NCBI RefSeq assembly: GCF_001866665.1
Contig: NZ_MLYO01000031.1
Location: 62,001-126,000, forward strand
Length of the DNA: 64,000 nucleotides
Source: Streptomyces monashensis
GTDB lineage: Bacteria; Actinomycetota; Actinomycetes; Streptomycetales; Streptomycetaceae
Direction of reading: 5' to 3'
In this document: piece after piece, positions 1-8,002 of the stretch
Numbering within the stretch: the first letter of the stretch is position 1
Layout: each line of letters opens with the position of its first letter
The notes under the pieces: generated by a model
Told to the model about the DNA's origin: nothing
What the model saw: only the letters and a program-made list of their open reading frames with translations
The model's database searches: none
Made by a program: the position numbers and the translations under genes

Positions 1-81
1 CACACCGGAGCCGGACCGTGCCCCTCGGCTCTTCGGCGGGTGCCCGGCCCCTGTTCCGTCACGCTGTCTCCTCTCGGGTGA
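1..81 (+). other. possible 3' end of an upstream reading frame
   Basis: From base 1 one plus-strand frame stays open to a TGA at 79-81, ten bases before the GTG of the HlyD-like gene. The last 26 residues would include two cysteines. It could be the end of an upstream gene of the export operon, even a precursor peptide, but so short a stretch of GC-rich DNA is often open by chance. No function can be given. Confidence 0.2.
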
Positions 82-91
82 GGGAAGTTCC

Positions 92-895
92 GTGCAGTTC
101 CGCCAACAGGCCCTCGCCAAGCTCCAGTCGCCGGAAGAGCTGGACCTTCCGGTGCGCCTGGCCCGTCCCCAGGGCTGGTTCGCGCTGGCGGTCACCGTCG
201 TCGTCATGGCCGCGGCCTCCGTCTGGGCGGTGACCGGTTCGGTCGCCTCCACCGTGAGCGCGCCGGCCATCCTCACGCACGGCCAGGGCAGTTACCTCCT
301 GCAGAGCCCGGTCTCCGGCCAGGTCACGGCCGTCCTCGCGCGGCAGGGCGAACAACTGCCCGCGAACGCGCCCGTACTCAAGGTCCGTACCGTGCAGGGC
401 GACTCGGTCGTCCGTACCGTCGCCGCGGGCCGCGTCAGCGCGCTCGCCGCCACCATCGGGCAGATCATCCAGACCGGCACGAACGTCGCCTCCGTGGAGA
501 AGGTCGCCCACGCCTCCGATCCGCTGTACGCGACCGTGTACGTCCCCGCCGACGACGCCGCCTCCATCCCCGCGCACGCCCCCGTCGACCTCACCGTCTC
601 CTCGGTGCCGACGCAGACGTACGGCGTGCTGCGCGGCCGGGTGAAGGCGGTGGACCGCGAGGCGCAGTCCGCCCAGTCGATCGCGGCGTTCCTCGGCGAC
701 AGCCAGCTCGGCCAGCAGTTCACCCGCACGGGTCGCCCGGTGGCCGTCACCGTCGTCCTGGACACGTCGGCGACGAAGAGCGGTTATCGCTGGTCCACCT
801 CCGACGGGCCGCCGTTCGGGCTCGACTCGATGACCCTCGCCTCCGCCTCGGTCAAGCTGGCCGACCAGCGCCCGATCGATTGGCTGCTGCCGTGA
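92..895 (+). CDS. HlyD-family membrane fusion protein of an NHLM-type peptide exporter
   Basis: A 267-residue protein with a short cytoplasmic N-terminus, one membrane helix at about residues 28-48 and an extracytoplasmic part with a lipoyl/barrel-sandwich-like stretch (about 60-140: SPVSGQV, then AAGRVSAL). This is the build of the periplasmic-adaptor-like subunit of peptide ABC exporters, though a Gram-positive host has no outer membrane to span. The frame is open upstream to the window edge. GTG at 92 is chosen because GAGGGAAG lies just before it and the hydrophobic helix then falls close to the N-terminus. Its TGA overlaps the GTG of the next gene (GTGA), so the two are translationally coupled. 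Assignment to the NHLM system rests mainly on the two following genes. Confidence 0.8.
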   Translation: MQFRQQALAKLQSPEELDLPVRLARPQGWFALAVTVVVMAAASVWAVTGSVASTVSAPAILTHGQGSYLLQSPVSGQVTAVLARQGEQLPANAPVLKVRTVQGDSVVRTVAAGRVSALAATIGQIIQTGTNVASVEKVAHASDPLYATVYVPADDAASIPAHAPVDLTVSSVPTQTYGVLRGRVKAVDREAQSAQSIAAFLGDSQLGQQFTRTGRPVAVTVVLDTSATKSGYRWSTSDGPPFGLDSMTLASASVKLADQRPIDWLLP

Positions 896-3129
896 GCCCT
901 CAGACAGGAACCGGCCAGGACACCCGCGGCCGCAGAAGGGCCGCCCCGGCCAAGCGGCCGGTGCCCAGGCCCCGTGGCGGCACGGTCCGCACCCCCACGG
1001 TGCTCCAGATGGAGGCCGTCGAGTGCGGCGCCGCCTCCCTCGCGATGGTCCTCGGCCACTACGGCCGGCACGTCCCGCTGGAGGAACTGCGCATCGCCTG
1101 CGGTGTCTCCCGCGACGGCTCGCGCGCCTCCAACCTCCTCAAGGCGGCCCGCAGTTACGGCCTCACCGCCAAGGGCATGCAGATGGACCTGGCCGCGCTC
1201 GCCGAGGTCGCGGCACCGGCCATCCTGTTCTGGGAGTTCAACCACTACGTCGTCTACGACGGCATGGGCCGCCGCTTCGGCCGGCGCGGGGTCTACATCA
1301 ACGACCCCGCCAAGGGCCGCCGCTTCGTGCCCATGGAGGAGTTCGACGGCAGCTTCACCGGTGTGGTGCTGGTACTGGAGCCCGGCGACGGCTTCAGCAG
1401 GGGCGGGCGCAAGGCGGGCGTGCTCGGCGCGATGCCGGCCCGGCTGCGCGGCACCGCGGGCACCCTGCCCGCCGCCGTCCTCGCCAGCCTGCTGCTGGTC
1501 GCGGTCGGCGCCACGGTGCCCGCGCTCAGCCGCACCTACATCGACACGTTCCTCATCGGCGGCCGGACCTCCCTGCTGGGCGTGCTGTTCGCCTCGATGG
1601 GCACCTGTGTGCTGCTCACCCTGGCGCTGACCTGGCTCCAGCAGGCCAACCTGCTGCACGGCCGGATCATCTCCTCCACCCTGTCCAGCGCCCGCTTCCT
1701 GCGCCATCTGCTGCGGCTGCCGGTCACCTTCTTCTCCCAGCGCTCCCCCGCCGACCTCGTCCAGCGCCTGCAGTCCAACGACCAGGTCGCCGAGACGCTG
1801 GCCCGCGACCTCGCGGCGGCCGGCGTGGACGCGATCGTCGTGGTGCTGTACGCGGTGCTGCTCTACACCTACGACCCGCAGCTCACCTTCGTCGGCATCG
1901 GCGTGGCCCTGCTCAACGTGGTCGCCATGCGCCTCGTCGTACGGCTGCGGGCGACCCGGACGGCGAAGCTGCGCGCGGACACGGCACGGCTGACGAACAC
2001 GTCGTACACCGGTCTGCAGCTGATCGAGACGATGAAGGCGACCGGCGGCGAGGACGGCTACTTCCGCAAGTGGGCCGGGCAGCACGCCACCACGCTGGAG
2101 GAGCAGCAGCGGCTGGGCGTGCCGAGCGCCTGGCTCGGTGTGGTCGCGCCGACGCTGGCCACCTTCAACAGCGCGCTGATCCTGTGGATCGGCGGCATGA
2201 AGGCCGTCGAGGGACACATCTCGATCGGTCTGCTGGTCGCCTTCCAGTCGCTGGTGGCCCGCTTCACCGCCCCGCTCACCCGGCTCAACGGCGTGGCGGG
2301 CCGCATCCAGGACTTCGCGGCCGACGTGGCCCGGCTGAAGGACGTGGAGAACTTCCAGGCCGACCCGCTCTACGCCCGCCCCGGTGGCGGCGGCGACTCC
2401 ACGCGCCGGCTGCACGGGCACATCGAGCTGGAGAACATCACCTTCGGCTACAGCCCGCTGGACAAGCCGCTGCTGAGCGGCTTCGACCTGACCGTGGGCC
2501 CGGGGCAGCAGGTGGCGCTGGTCGGCGGTTCCGGCAGCGGCAAGTCGACGGTCTCCCGGCTGATCTCGGGCCTGTACGCCCCCTGGGACGGCGTGATCCG
2601 CATCGACGGCCGCCGCCTGGACGACATCCCGCGCGGGGCGCTCGCCTCCTCCGTCTCCTTCGTCGACCAGGACGTGTTCCTCTTCGAGGGCTCGGTCCGC
2701 GACAACATCGCTCTGTGGGACCCGTCCATCCCGGACGAGGCCGTGGTGGAGGCACTGAAGGACGCGGCGCTGTACGACGTCGTCATGCGCCGGCCCGGCG
2801 GCATCCACAGCAAGGTCGAGCAGGACGGGCACAACTTCTCCGGCGGGCAGCGCCAGCGCCTGGAGATCGCGCGGGCGCTGGTGCGCCGGCCGAGCATCCT
2901 CGTGCTGGACGAGGTGACCAGCGCGCTGGACGCGGAGACCGAGCTGGTCGTGATGGACAACCTGCGCCGGCGCGGCTGCGCCTGTGTGGTGATCGCGCAC
3001 CGGCTGAGCACGGTCCGCGACAGCGACGAGATCGTGGTGCTCCAGCACGGCACGGTCGTCGAACGCGGGCGGCACGAGGAGCTGGTGGCGCACGGCGGCG
3101 CGTACGCGGCACTGGTCAGGGAGCGGTGA
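892..3129 (+). CDS. NHLM-type peptidase-containing ABC transporter (C39 peptidase, exporter, ATPase)
   Basis: A 745-residue protein predicted to cut the leader from a precursor peptide and export the core peptide. The N-terminal C39 peptidase domain (about 30-165) has the catalytic cysteine in QMEAVECGAASLAM (Cys45), the histidine in FNHYVV and the aspartate in YINDPAKG. A six-helix exporter domain follows (about 180-480), then an ATPase with Walker A GGSGSGKST, signature FSGGQRQR and Walker B VLDEVTSALD. GTG at 892 overlaps the stop of the fusion protein; an in-frame TTG at 880 is possible but lies inside the previous gene. All catalytic residues are present, so the system looks functional. 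The substrate is not in the window. Confidence 0.92.
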   Translation: MSPQTGTGQDTRGRRRAAPAKRPVPRPRGGTVRTPTVLQMEAVECGAASLAMVLGHYGRHVPLEELRIACGVSRDGSRASNLLKAARSYGLTAKGMQMDLAALAEVAAPAILFWEFNHYVVYDGMGRRFGRRGVYINDPAKGRRFVPMEEFDGSFTGVVLVLEPGDGFSRGGRKAGVLGAMPARLRGTAGTLPAAVLASLLLVAVGATVPALSRTYIDTFLIGGRTSLLGVLFASMGTCVLLTLALTWLQQANLLHGRIISSTLSSARFLRHLLRLPVTFFSQRSPADLVQRLQSNDQVAETLARDLAAAGVDAIVVVLYAVLLYTYDPQLTFVGIGVALLNVVAMRLVVRLRATRTAKLRADTARLTNTSYTGLQLIETMKATGGEDGYFRKWAGQHATTLEEQQRLGVPSAWLGVVAPTLATFNSALILWIGGMKAVEGHISIGLLVAFQSLVARFTAPLTRLNGVAGRIQDFAADVARLKDVENFQADPLYARPGGGGDSTRRLHGHIELENITFGYSPLDKPLLSGFDLTVGPGQQVALVGGSGSGKSTVSRLISGLYAPWDGVIRIDGRRLDDIPRGALASSVSFVDQDVFLFEGSVRDNIALWDPSIPDEAVVEALKDAALYDVVMRRPGGIHSKVEQDGHNFSGGQRQRLEIARALVRRPSILVLDEVTSALDAETELVVMDNLRRRGCACVVIAHRLSTVRDSDEIVVLQHGTVVERGRHEELVAHGGAYAALVRER

Positions 3130-3130
3130 C

Positions 3131-5956
3131 ATGACGACTGTTCAGGAGGGGTACGACGGCGACCTCGTCCTCGGCGCGCTCGGCTCGCTGGGCGCGCGCG
3201 TGGACTGCGCCGGGTTCAACCGGGTCGACCTGGAGGGCCCGCAGGTGCTGTGGCTGGTCGCGGCCGGCGCCCTGGACCTGTTCGCGGTGGACGCGGCCCA
3301 GCAGGGCCACTGGCACCACCTCGGCCGGCTGGAGGCGGGCACCCTGCTGCTCGGCCCGGTCGCCGGACCCCAGCACACCCTCGTCGCCCGCCCGGTGCGC
3401 GACTGTGTGCTGCACCGGATCAACCTGCGCGAGCTGTACCAGCCCGCGAACACCCAGACCTGGTCGTACGACGAGTACGGCAACCCGCAGTACGTGCCGC
3501 CCGCCACCAGCCCGCTGGAGTACGCGGTCGCGCTCGGCGTCGGCCGCGGTCTGTCCGTCCTCTTCCAGGCCCCGATGGCCGAGGACCGCTCCCAGGCGCC
3601 GTCCGACGACGACGTGTTCTGGATGCAGGTGCCGCCGGGCAGCGTGCAGTACGGCTCGCTGTACGGCGCGGAGGCCGCCGCCGATCTGCTGATGGACCCG
3701 GCGCTGTGGCAGTCCATGGTGGACCAGCAGTACCGGCTGCTGACCGCGCTGGACCGGTGGATCGAGCAACTCGAGCGCACCCACGAGACGCGAGCCGCCG
3801 CCGGCATCAAGGCCGGTGAGGAGGTCCGCGCCCAGGCCGACCAGACGCTGCTCGCCTCCATCGGCCGCCGCTCGGCCCGCCGGACCACGGCCGCCGACGC
3901 GGACGCCGGGTACGCGGCCTGCAAGCTGGTCGCCGAGGCGGCCGGGATCACCCTCGCCGAGCCCGCGCAGAGCGGCACCGAGAGCGAGCGCCTCGACCCG
4001 GTCGAGCGGGTGGCCCTCGCCTCCCGGGTGCGCACCCGCACCGTACGGCTGGACGGGCGCTGGTGGCGGGAGAACGTGGGCCCGCTGGTCGGGCACCGGG
4101 CGCTGTCCGGGGCACCGGTCGCGCTGCTGTGGCGGCGCGGCGGCTATGTGGCCGTGCATCCGGGCACGGGGCGCGAGACGCCGATCGAGAAGGCGAACGC
4201 GGAGGAGTTCGAGCCGCGCGCGGTGATGTTCTACCGGCCGCTGCCCGACAAGGCGCTCACCCCGATCGGCCTGCTGCGCTTCAGCCTCCAGGGCACCCGC
4301 GGCGATCTGGTCGCGCTGCTCCTGGCCGGGCTGGTGACGGTGGCGATCGGCGCGCTGGTCCCGGTCGCGACCGGCAAGGTGCTCGGCGAGTACGTGCCGA
4401 CGGCGCAGTCGGGCCTGATCGTCCAGGTGTGCCTGGCCGTGATGGTGAGCGGTGTGGTGGCGGCGGCCTTCACCCTGCTGGAGAACCTGTCGATCCTGCG
4501 CCTGGAGGGCCGTATCGAGGCGGCGCTCCAACCCGCCGTATGGGACCGGCTGTTGCGCCTGCCCACCCGCTTCTTCACCCAGCGCTCCACCGGTGAACTG
4601 GCCAGTGCCGCCATGGGCATCAGCACGATCCGCCGGCTGCTGGCGGGCGTCGGACCCGTGGTCGCGCAGTCGGTGACGGTCGGCGCGATGAACCTGGGCA
4701 TGCTGTTCTGGTACAGCGTGCCGATGGCGATGGCGGCGCTCGGCATGCTCGTCGTCATCGGGGCCGTCTTCCTCGGGCTCGGGCTGTGGCAGGTGCGCTG
4801 GCAGCGGCGGATCGTGGTGCTCGGCAACAAGCTGAACAACCAGGCCTTCCAGACCCTGCGCGGGCTGCCCAAGCTGCGAGTGGCGGCGGCCGAGAACTAC
4901 GCGTACGCCGCCTGGGCGCGGGAGTTCGCGCGCGGCCGGGAGCTCCAGCAGAAGGTCGGCCGGATCAAGAACCTGTCGTCGGTGCTCGGCGCGGTCTATC
5001 TGCCGATCGTGACGCTGCTGATGTTCATGCTGCTGGCGGGCCCGGCGAAGGGCGCGATGTCGGCGGCGGACTTCCTCACCTTCAACACCTCGGTGACGAT
5101 GGTGCTGACCTCGGTGACCCAGCTGACCGGCTCCTTCGTCTCGGCGGTGGCCGCGCTGCCGCTGTTCGAGGAGATCAAGCCGGTCTTCGAGGCGACGCCC
5201 GAGGTGCGCTCGGCGAGCACCCGGCCGGGCCGGCTGTCCGGCGCGCTGGAGGCCCGGCGCCTGTCCTTCCGCTACGCCGACGACGGCCCGCTGGTCCTGG
5301 ACGACGTGTCCTTCTCGATCCGGCCGGGCGAGTTCGTCGCGGTCGTGGGCCCGAGCGGCTGCGGCAAGTCCACCCTGCTGAGGCTGCTGATCGGCTTCGA
5401 CCGGCCGGTCTCCGGCAGCGTCCTCTACGACGGCCAGGACCTGGCGGCGCTGGACCAGTCCGCCGTCCGCCGGCAGTGCGGAGTGGTCCTCCAGCACGCC
5501 CAGCCGTTCACCGGCTCCATCCTGGACGTCATCTGCGGCACCGAGCCGTACACGCCGGAGGAGGCGATGGCGGCGGCGGAGATGGCGGGCCTCGCCGAGG
5601 ACATCCAGCGGATGCCGATGGGCCTGCACACCATCGTGGCGGCGGGCGGCGCGATCTCCGGCGGCCAGCGCCAGCGACTGATGATCGCCCAGGCCCTGAT
5701 CCGGCGCCCGCGCATCCTCTTCTTCGACGAGGCGACCAGCGCCCTGGACAACGACACCCAGCGCATCGTCATCGACAGCACCCGCAAGCTGAACGCCACC
5801 CGCGTCGTCATCGCCCACCGGCTCTCGACGGTCCTGGACGCCGACCGGGTGATCGTGATGGAGGACGGCAAGGTCGTCCAGCAGGGCAGCCCGGCCGCCC
5901 TGCTCGCCGACACCGGGGGCCGGCTGCACGAGCTGGTGCGCAGGCAGATGGCCTAG
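3131..5956 (+). CDS. NHLM-type ABC transporter, ATP-binding/permease protein without peptidase
   Basis: A 941-residue partner exporter. The first 400 or so residues carry no C39 motif and resemble the long cytoplasmic N-terminal region of the second ABC subunit in NHLM (Nif11/nitrile-hydratase leader microcin) export systems. A six-helix transmembrane domain occupies about 390-660. The ATPase domain has VGPSGCGKST, ISGGQRQR and FFDEATSALD, all intact. The ATG follows the previous stop by one base, so the three genes form one tight operon. In known systems the peptidase subunit and this subunit act together in leader removal and export. The stop codon overlaps the stop of the convergent BrkB gene. 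Confidence 0.9.
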   Translation: MTTVQEGYDGDLVLGALGSLGARVDCAGFNRVDLEGPQVLWLVAAGALDLFAVDAAQQGHWHHLGRLEAGTLLLGPVAGPQHTLVARPVRDCVLHRINLRELYQPANTQTWSYDEYGNPQYVPPATSPLEYAVALGVGRGLSVLFQAPMAEDRSQAPSDDDVFWMQVPPGSVQYGSLYGAEAAADLLMDPALWQSMVDQQYRLLTALDRWIEQLERTHETRAAAGIKAGEEVRAQADQTLLASIGRRSARRTTAADADAGYAACKLVAEAAGITLAEPAQSGTESERLDPVERVALASRVRTRTVRLDGRWWRENVGPLVGHRALSGAPVALLWRRGGYVAVHPGTGRETPIEKANAEEFEPRAVMFYRPLPDKALTPIGLLRFSLQGTRGDLVALLLAGLVTVAIGALVPVATGKVLGEYVPTAQSGLIVQVCLAVMVSGVVAAAFTLLENLSILRLEGRIEAALQPAVWDRLLRLPTRFFTQRSTGELASAAMGISTIRRLLAGVGPVVAQSVTVGAMNLGMLFWYSVPMAMAALGMLVVIGAVFLGLGLWQVRWQRRIVVLGNKLNNQAFQTLRGLPKLRVAAAENYAYAAWAREFARGRELQQKVGRIKNLSSVLGAVYLPIVTLLMFMLLAGPAKGAMSAADFLTFNTSVTMVLTSVTQLTGSFVSAVAALPLFEEIKPVFEATPEVRSASTRPGRLSGALEARRLSFRYADDGPLVLDDVSFSIRPGEFVAVVGPSGCGKSTLLRLLIGFDRPVSGSVLYDGQDLAALDQSAVRRQCGVVLQHAQPFTGSILDVICGTEPYTPEEAMAAAEMAGLAEDIQRMPMGLHTIVAAGGAISGGQRQRLMIAQALIRRPRILFFDEATSALDNDTQRIVIDSTRKLNATRVVIAHRLSTVLDADRVIVMEDGKVVQQGSPAALLADTGGRLHELVRRQMA

Positions 5957-6816
5957 GACCCGTCGGGGTCGCCCGGCCCTCGGGGCTCCTTCCCGGGCCG
6001 GTGGGGGCGCAGGGACGTCCAGTGGTGCGCGCAGAACCAGCGGCCGACCAGGGCCCCGCCGTAGAGGACGAAGCCGACGCCGATCAGCCAGGACTCGACC
6101 ACGAGGACGGTGCCGACCGCGCCGTAGCTGAGCGCGTTGGTGACGATCAGCGGGGTGAAGACGAGGTAGGAGAAGGCGCGCAGTCCGGAGAGGCCGAGGA
6201 CGGTGACGACGGCGCCGGGCAGCAGGGCGCGCCAGTGGACCTGGCCGCCGAGCAGGAAGCGCTGCCCCCACCAGAAGAAGATCACGCCGGTCACCGCGGA
6301 CAGCACGATCCGCTGCCCGCCGGACAGCGTGGTCTTGGTGGCGGCCTCCTGGTAGAGGTAGGCGGTGAGCACCAGGAGCCAGGTCGCCTGCCGCCACACC
6401 CGGTGCCAGGGACCGGAGGCCAGGCCCCAGATCCGTTCGTAGGCGTTCTGCACGCTGCCGCCGAAGGTGACCCCGAAGACGCCGAGCAGCACGAGGCCGA
6501 AGACGCTCGTCGTGCCGATGACCTTGCGCGACGGGCTGATGACGTCCGCGAGCGCGCGGGCGGACTCGCCGGACAGGCCCATGCCGTCGGTGAGCCAGGC
6601 GGCGAAGCCGCCCCGGGCCAGCGGGTCGGCGGCGGCGACCACGATCAGCAGCGGGGCCAGCGTCACCAGCGCCAGGGTGGCGAACCCCATCGCCCGGTGC
6701 AGCAGTTCCAGCTCACGGCCGTGCTCGAACAGGGCCCGCACCCGGAGCCACTGCCAGGCGCGGTGCAGGCCGCGCCGCCACCGCTTCACGGCTCCTCCCG
6801 GGCTCGCCACCGCCAT
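5953..6816 (-). CDS. YihY/BrkB family inner membrane protein
   Basis: A 287-residue polytopic membrane protein with about six hydrophobic segments and a polar, Arg/Pro-rich C-terminal tail. Family hallmarks include the motif around FGGSVQNAYERIWG and repeated long helices (TSVFGLVLLGVFG; VTGVIFFWWGQ). The family was once called ribonuclease BN, but that activity belongs to another protein and its real role is unknown. ATG at 6816 is chosen because AGGAG lies four bases upstream and the frame further upstream reads as low-complexity GC-rich sequence. It converges on the exporter operon and the two stop codons overlap. Confidence 0.85.
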   Translation of the reverse strand: MAVASPGGAVKRWRRGLHRAWQWLRVRALFEHGRELELLHRAMGFATLALVTLAPLLIVVAAADPLARGGFAAWLTDGMGLSGESARALADVISPSRKVIGTTSVFGLVLLGVFGVTFGGSVQNAYERIWGLASGPWHRVWRQATWLLVLTAYLYQEAATKTTLSGGQRIVLSAVTGVIFFWWGQRFLLGGQVHWRALLPGAVVTVLGLSGLRAFSYLVFTPLIVTNALSYGAVGTVLVVESWLIGVGFVLYGGALVGRWFCAHHWTSLRPHRPGKEPRGPGDPDGS

Positions 6817-6937
6817 GCTCTCCTGAGCCGATTCATCCACCCCCGCGCGCTCCGGGCAACTCGCGCCCGGGACGGACACGGCGCGCGGACCGGGACGGCC
6901 CGCCGTGACGCCCCCGCGCGGCGGCCGGCCCGCCCCG

Positions 6938-7462
6938 TCAGTCCAGCCCCGGCACCGGCGCCCCGGACGGCACGCCCGCGTCGAGGTAGGCGGCGTAGAA
7001 CTCCTTCCAGGCCGCGCTGACCCCGGCGTGCGGGCCCTCGAAGCGTTCGCCGCGTGTCCTGGCGTCGAGGGCGGCGAGGCACACCTCCCAGCCGGCGCCG
7101 TTGCGGGCTGCGGTGTCCGTCTCGCCGAGCACATGGGTGAGGGTGAACCGGGTGCGCCGCTCCCCGACGGCCTCCAGGTCGAAGCGGAGTTCGTCGGCGC
7201 CCCACGCGAAGGACAGGTGCCGCGGCGGTTCGACGGCGAGCACCGTGCCGGTGAACTCCGGCGTCTTCGGGTCGGTGAAGCGGATGGTGCCGCCGGGGCG
7301 CAGCTCCATCTCGGCGCGGAACGGGAACCACTGCTCCAGTTCGTCGGCGTCGGTGGCGAACTGCCAGACGCGGTCCACCGGGTGGTCGTAGGTGCGGGTG
7401 AACCGGACGGCGGGGCGGCCGTCGTCCAGGGTCAGATAGGTGCCGGTGAGGTCGACGGGCAT
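6938..7462 (-). CDS. SRPBCC (AHSA1/START-like) domain protein
   Basis: A 174-residue single-domain protein of the SRPBCC helix-grip fold. The N-terminal half shows the typical pattern of the AHSA1 branch (RTYDHPVDRVWQFATDAD, then LEQWFPF) and the C-terminal helix (GWEVCLAALDARTRG). Such proteins bind hydrophobic ligands or act as co-chaperone-like domains; no ligand can be named here. It starts six bases after the stop of the ArsR gene, an arrangement seen very often for ArsR-AHSA1 pairs, so both are probably one transcript and the regulator likely controls this gene as well as itself. Confidence 0.85.
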   Translation of the reverse strand: MPVDLTGTYLTLDDGRPAVRFTRTYDHPVDRVWQFATDADELEQWFPFRAEMELRPGGTIRFTDPKTPEFTGTVLAVEPPRHLSFAWGADELRFDLEAVGERRTRFTLTHVLGETDTAARNGAGWEVCLAALDARTRGERFEGPHAGVSAAWKEFYAAYLDAGVPSGAPVPGLD

Positions 7463-7468
7463 GGGGGC

Positions 7469-7813
7469 TCAGTCCTCCGGTGGTGCGGGGTGGGGGGTGT
7501 CGTCCGAGGTCGCGTCGAGGCGCCGGCCCAGGGTGTCCAGGCTGCTGTTCCACAGCCTGCGGTAGGGCGCCAGCCAGGCGTCGAGGGCGGCGATCGGGGC
7601 CGGGTCCAGGGCGTAGACACGGCGCTGGGCGTCCTGCCGGACCCGGACCAGGCCCGCCTCCCGGAGCACCTTCAGATGCTTGGACGTACTCGGCTGGCTC
7701 AGTCCGCAGGCCTCGGTGATCTCTCCGACCGGCCGGGGGCCGGCCAGCAGGAGCGCCACGATCGCCCGCCGGTGCGGGTCGGCGAGGGCGGACCACAGCG
7801 CTGCGTCGGACAT
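7469..7813 (-). CDS. ArsR/SmtB-family winged-helix transcriptional regulator
   Basis: A 114-residue repressor-type protein. The winged helix spans about residues 5-80 with a clear recognition helix (GEITEACGLSQPSTSKHLKVL) and wing (VRVRQDAQRRVYALD). No cysteine metal-binding motif of the ArsR/CadC kind is visible, so it probably senses something other than a metal. ATG at 7813 is favoured over an in-frame GTG at 7831 because a TTGACA/CATATT promoter places the transcription start almost at this ATG, giving a leaderless message. It heads the ArsR-SRPBCC pair and is divergent from the MFS exporter. Confidence 0.88.
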   Translation of the reverse strand: MSDAALWSALADPHRRAIVALLLAGPRPVGEITEACGLSQPSTSKHLKVLREAGLVRVRQDAQRRVYALDPAPIAALDAWLAPYRRLWNSSLDTLGRRLDATSDDTPHPAPPED

Positions 7814-7819
7814 ACAGCG

Positions 7820-7849
7820 AATATGCGTCACCAGTTATATGCCTGTCAA
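7820..7849 (-). promoter_or_regulatory. promoter of the ArsR-SRPBCC operon (leaderless)
   Basis: On the minus strand TTGACA (7849-7844) is followed after 18 bases by CATATT (7825-7820), and the ATG begins six bases further on. The motif GCATAT occurs twice, once in the spacer and once over the -10 region, and may be the ArsR operator. Confidence 0.6.
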
Positions 7850-7882
7850 GGAATAAAGACGCCCGTGATGCGCGACACCCAG

Positions 7883-7900
7883 CGAAACGTTGCCGTTTCG
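7883..7900. promoter_or_regulatory. operator-like inverted repeat over the -35 region of the MFS gene
   Basis: A perfect 7-base inverted repeat, CGAAACG-TTGC-CGTTTCG. It covers the TTGCCG -35 box. Its half-site CGAAAC recurs in the palindrome at 7927-7941, pointing to one regulator, probably of TetR type, binding both. Confidence 0.6.
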
Positions 7901-7918
7901 CAGCGAGTGCCCTAGCCT
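7890..7918 (+). promoter_or_regulatory. promoter of the MFS exporter gene
   Basis: TTGCCG (7890-7895) and TAGCCT (7913-7918) are separated by exactly 17 bases. The predicted transcription start near 7925 falls at the second palindrome, so both palindromes are placed to repress. Confidence 0.6.
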
Positions 7919-7926
7919 CGATGTGT

Positions 7927-7941
7927 ACGAAACTGTTTCGT
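7927..7941. promoter_or_regulatory. operator-like palindrome at the MFS transcription start
   Basis: A 15-base palindrome, ACGAAAC-T-GTTTCGT. It shares the CGAAAC/GTTTCG half-sites of the repeat at 7883-7900; the two centres are about 42 bases apart (four helical turns). Confidence 0.6.
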
Positions 7942-8002
7942 TTACGCGCCGCCCCTCTCAGCGCGTTCGTTCTGTCCCGGACGACTTTCCCTGGAGTGGT
8001 TC

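Noticed and set aside
784..6397. Very long open frames on the minus strand opposite the export operon
   Set aside because: They are Arg/Ala/Pro/Gly/His-rich, have no domains, and lie exactly opposite well-supported ABC transporter genes. High GC leaves antisense frames open.
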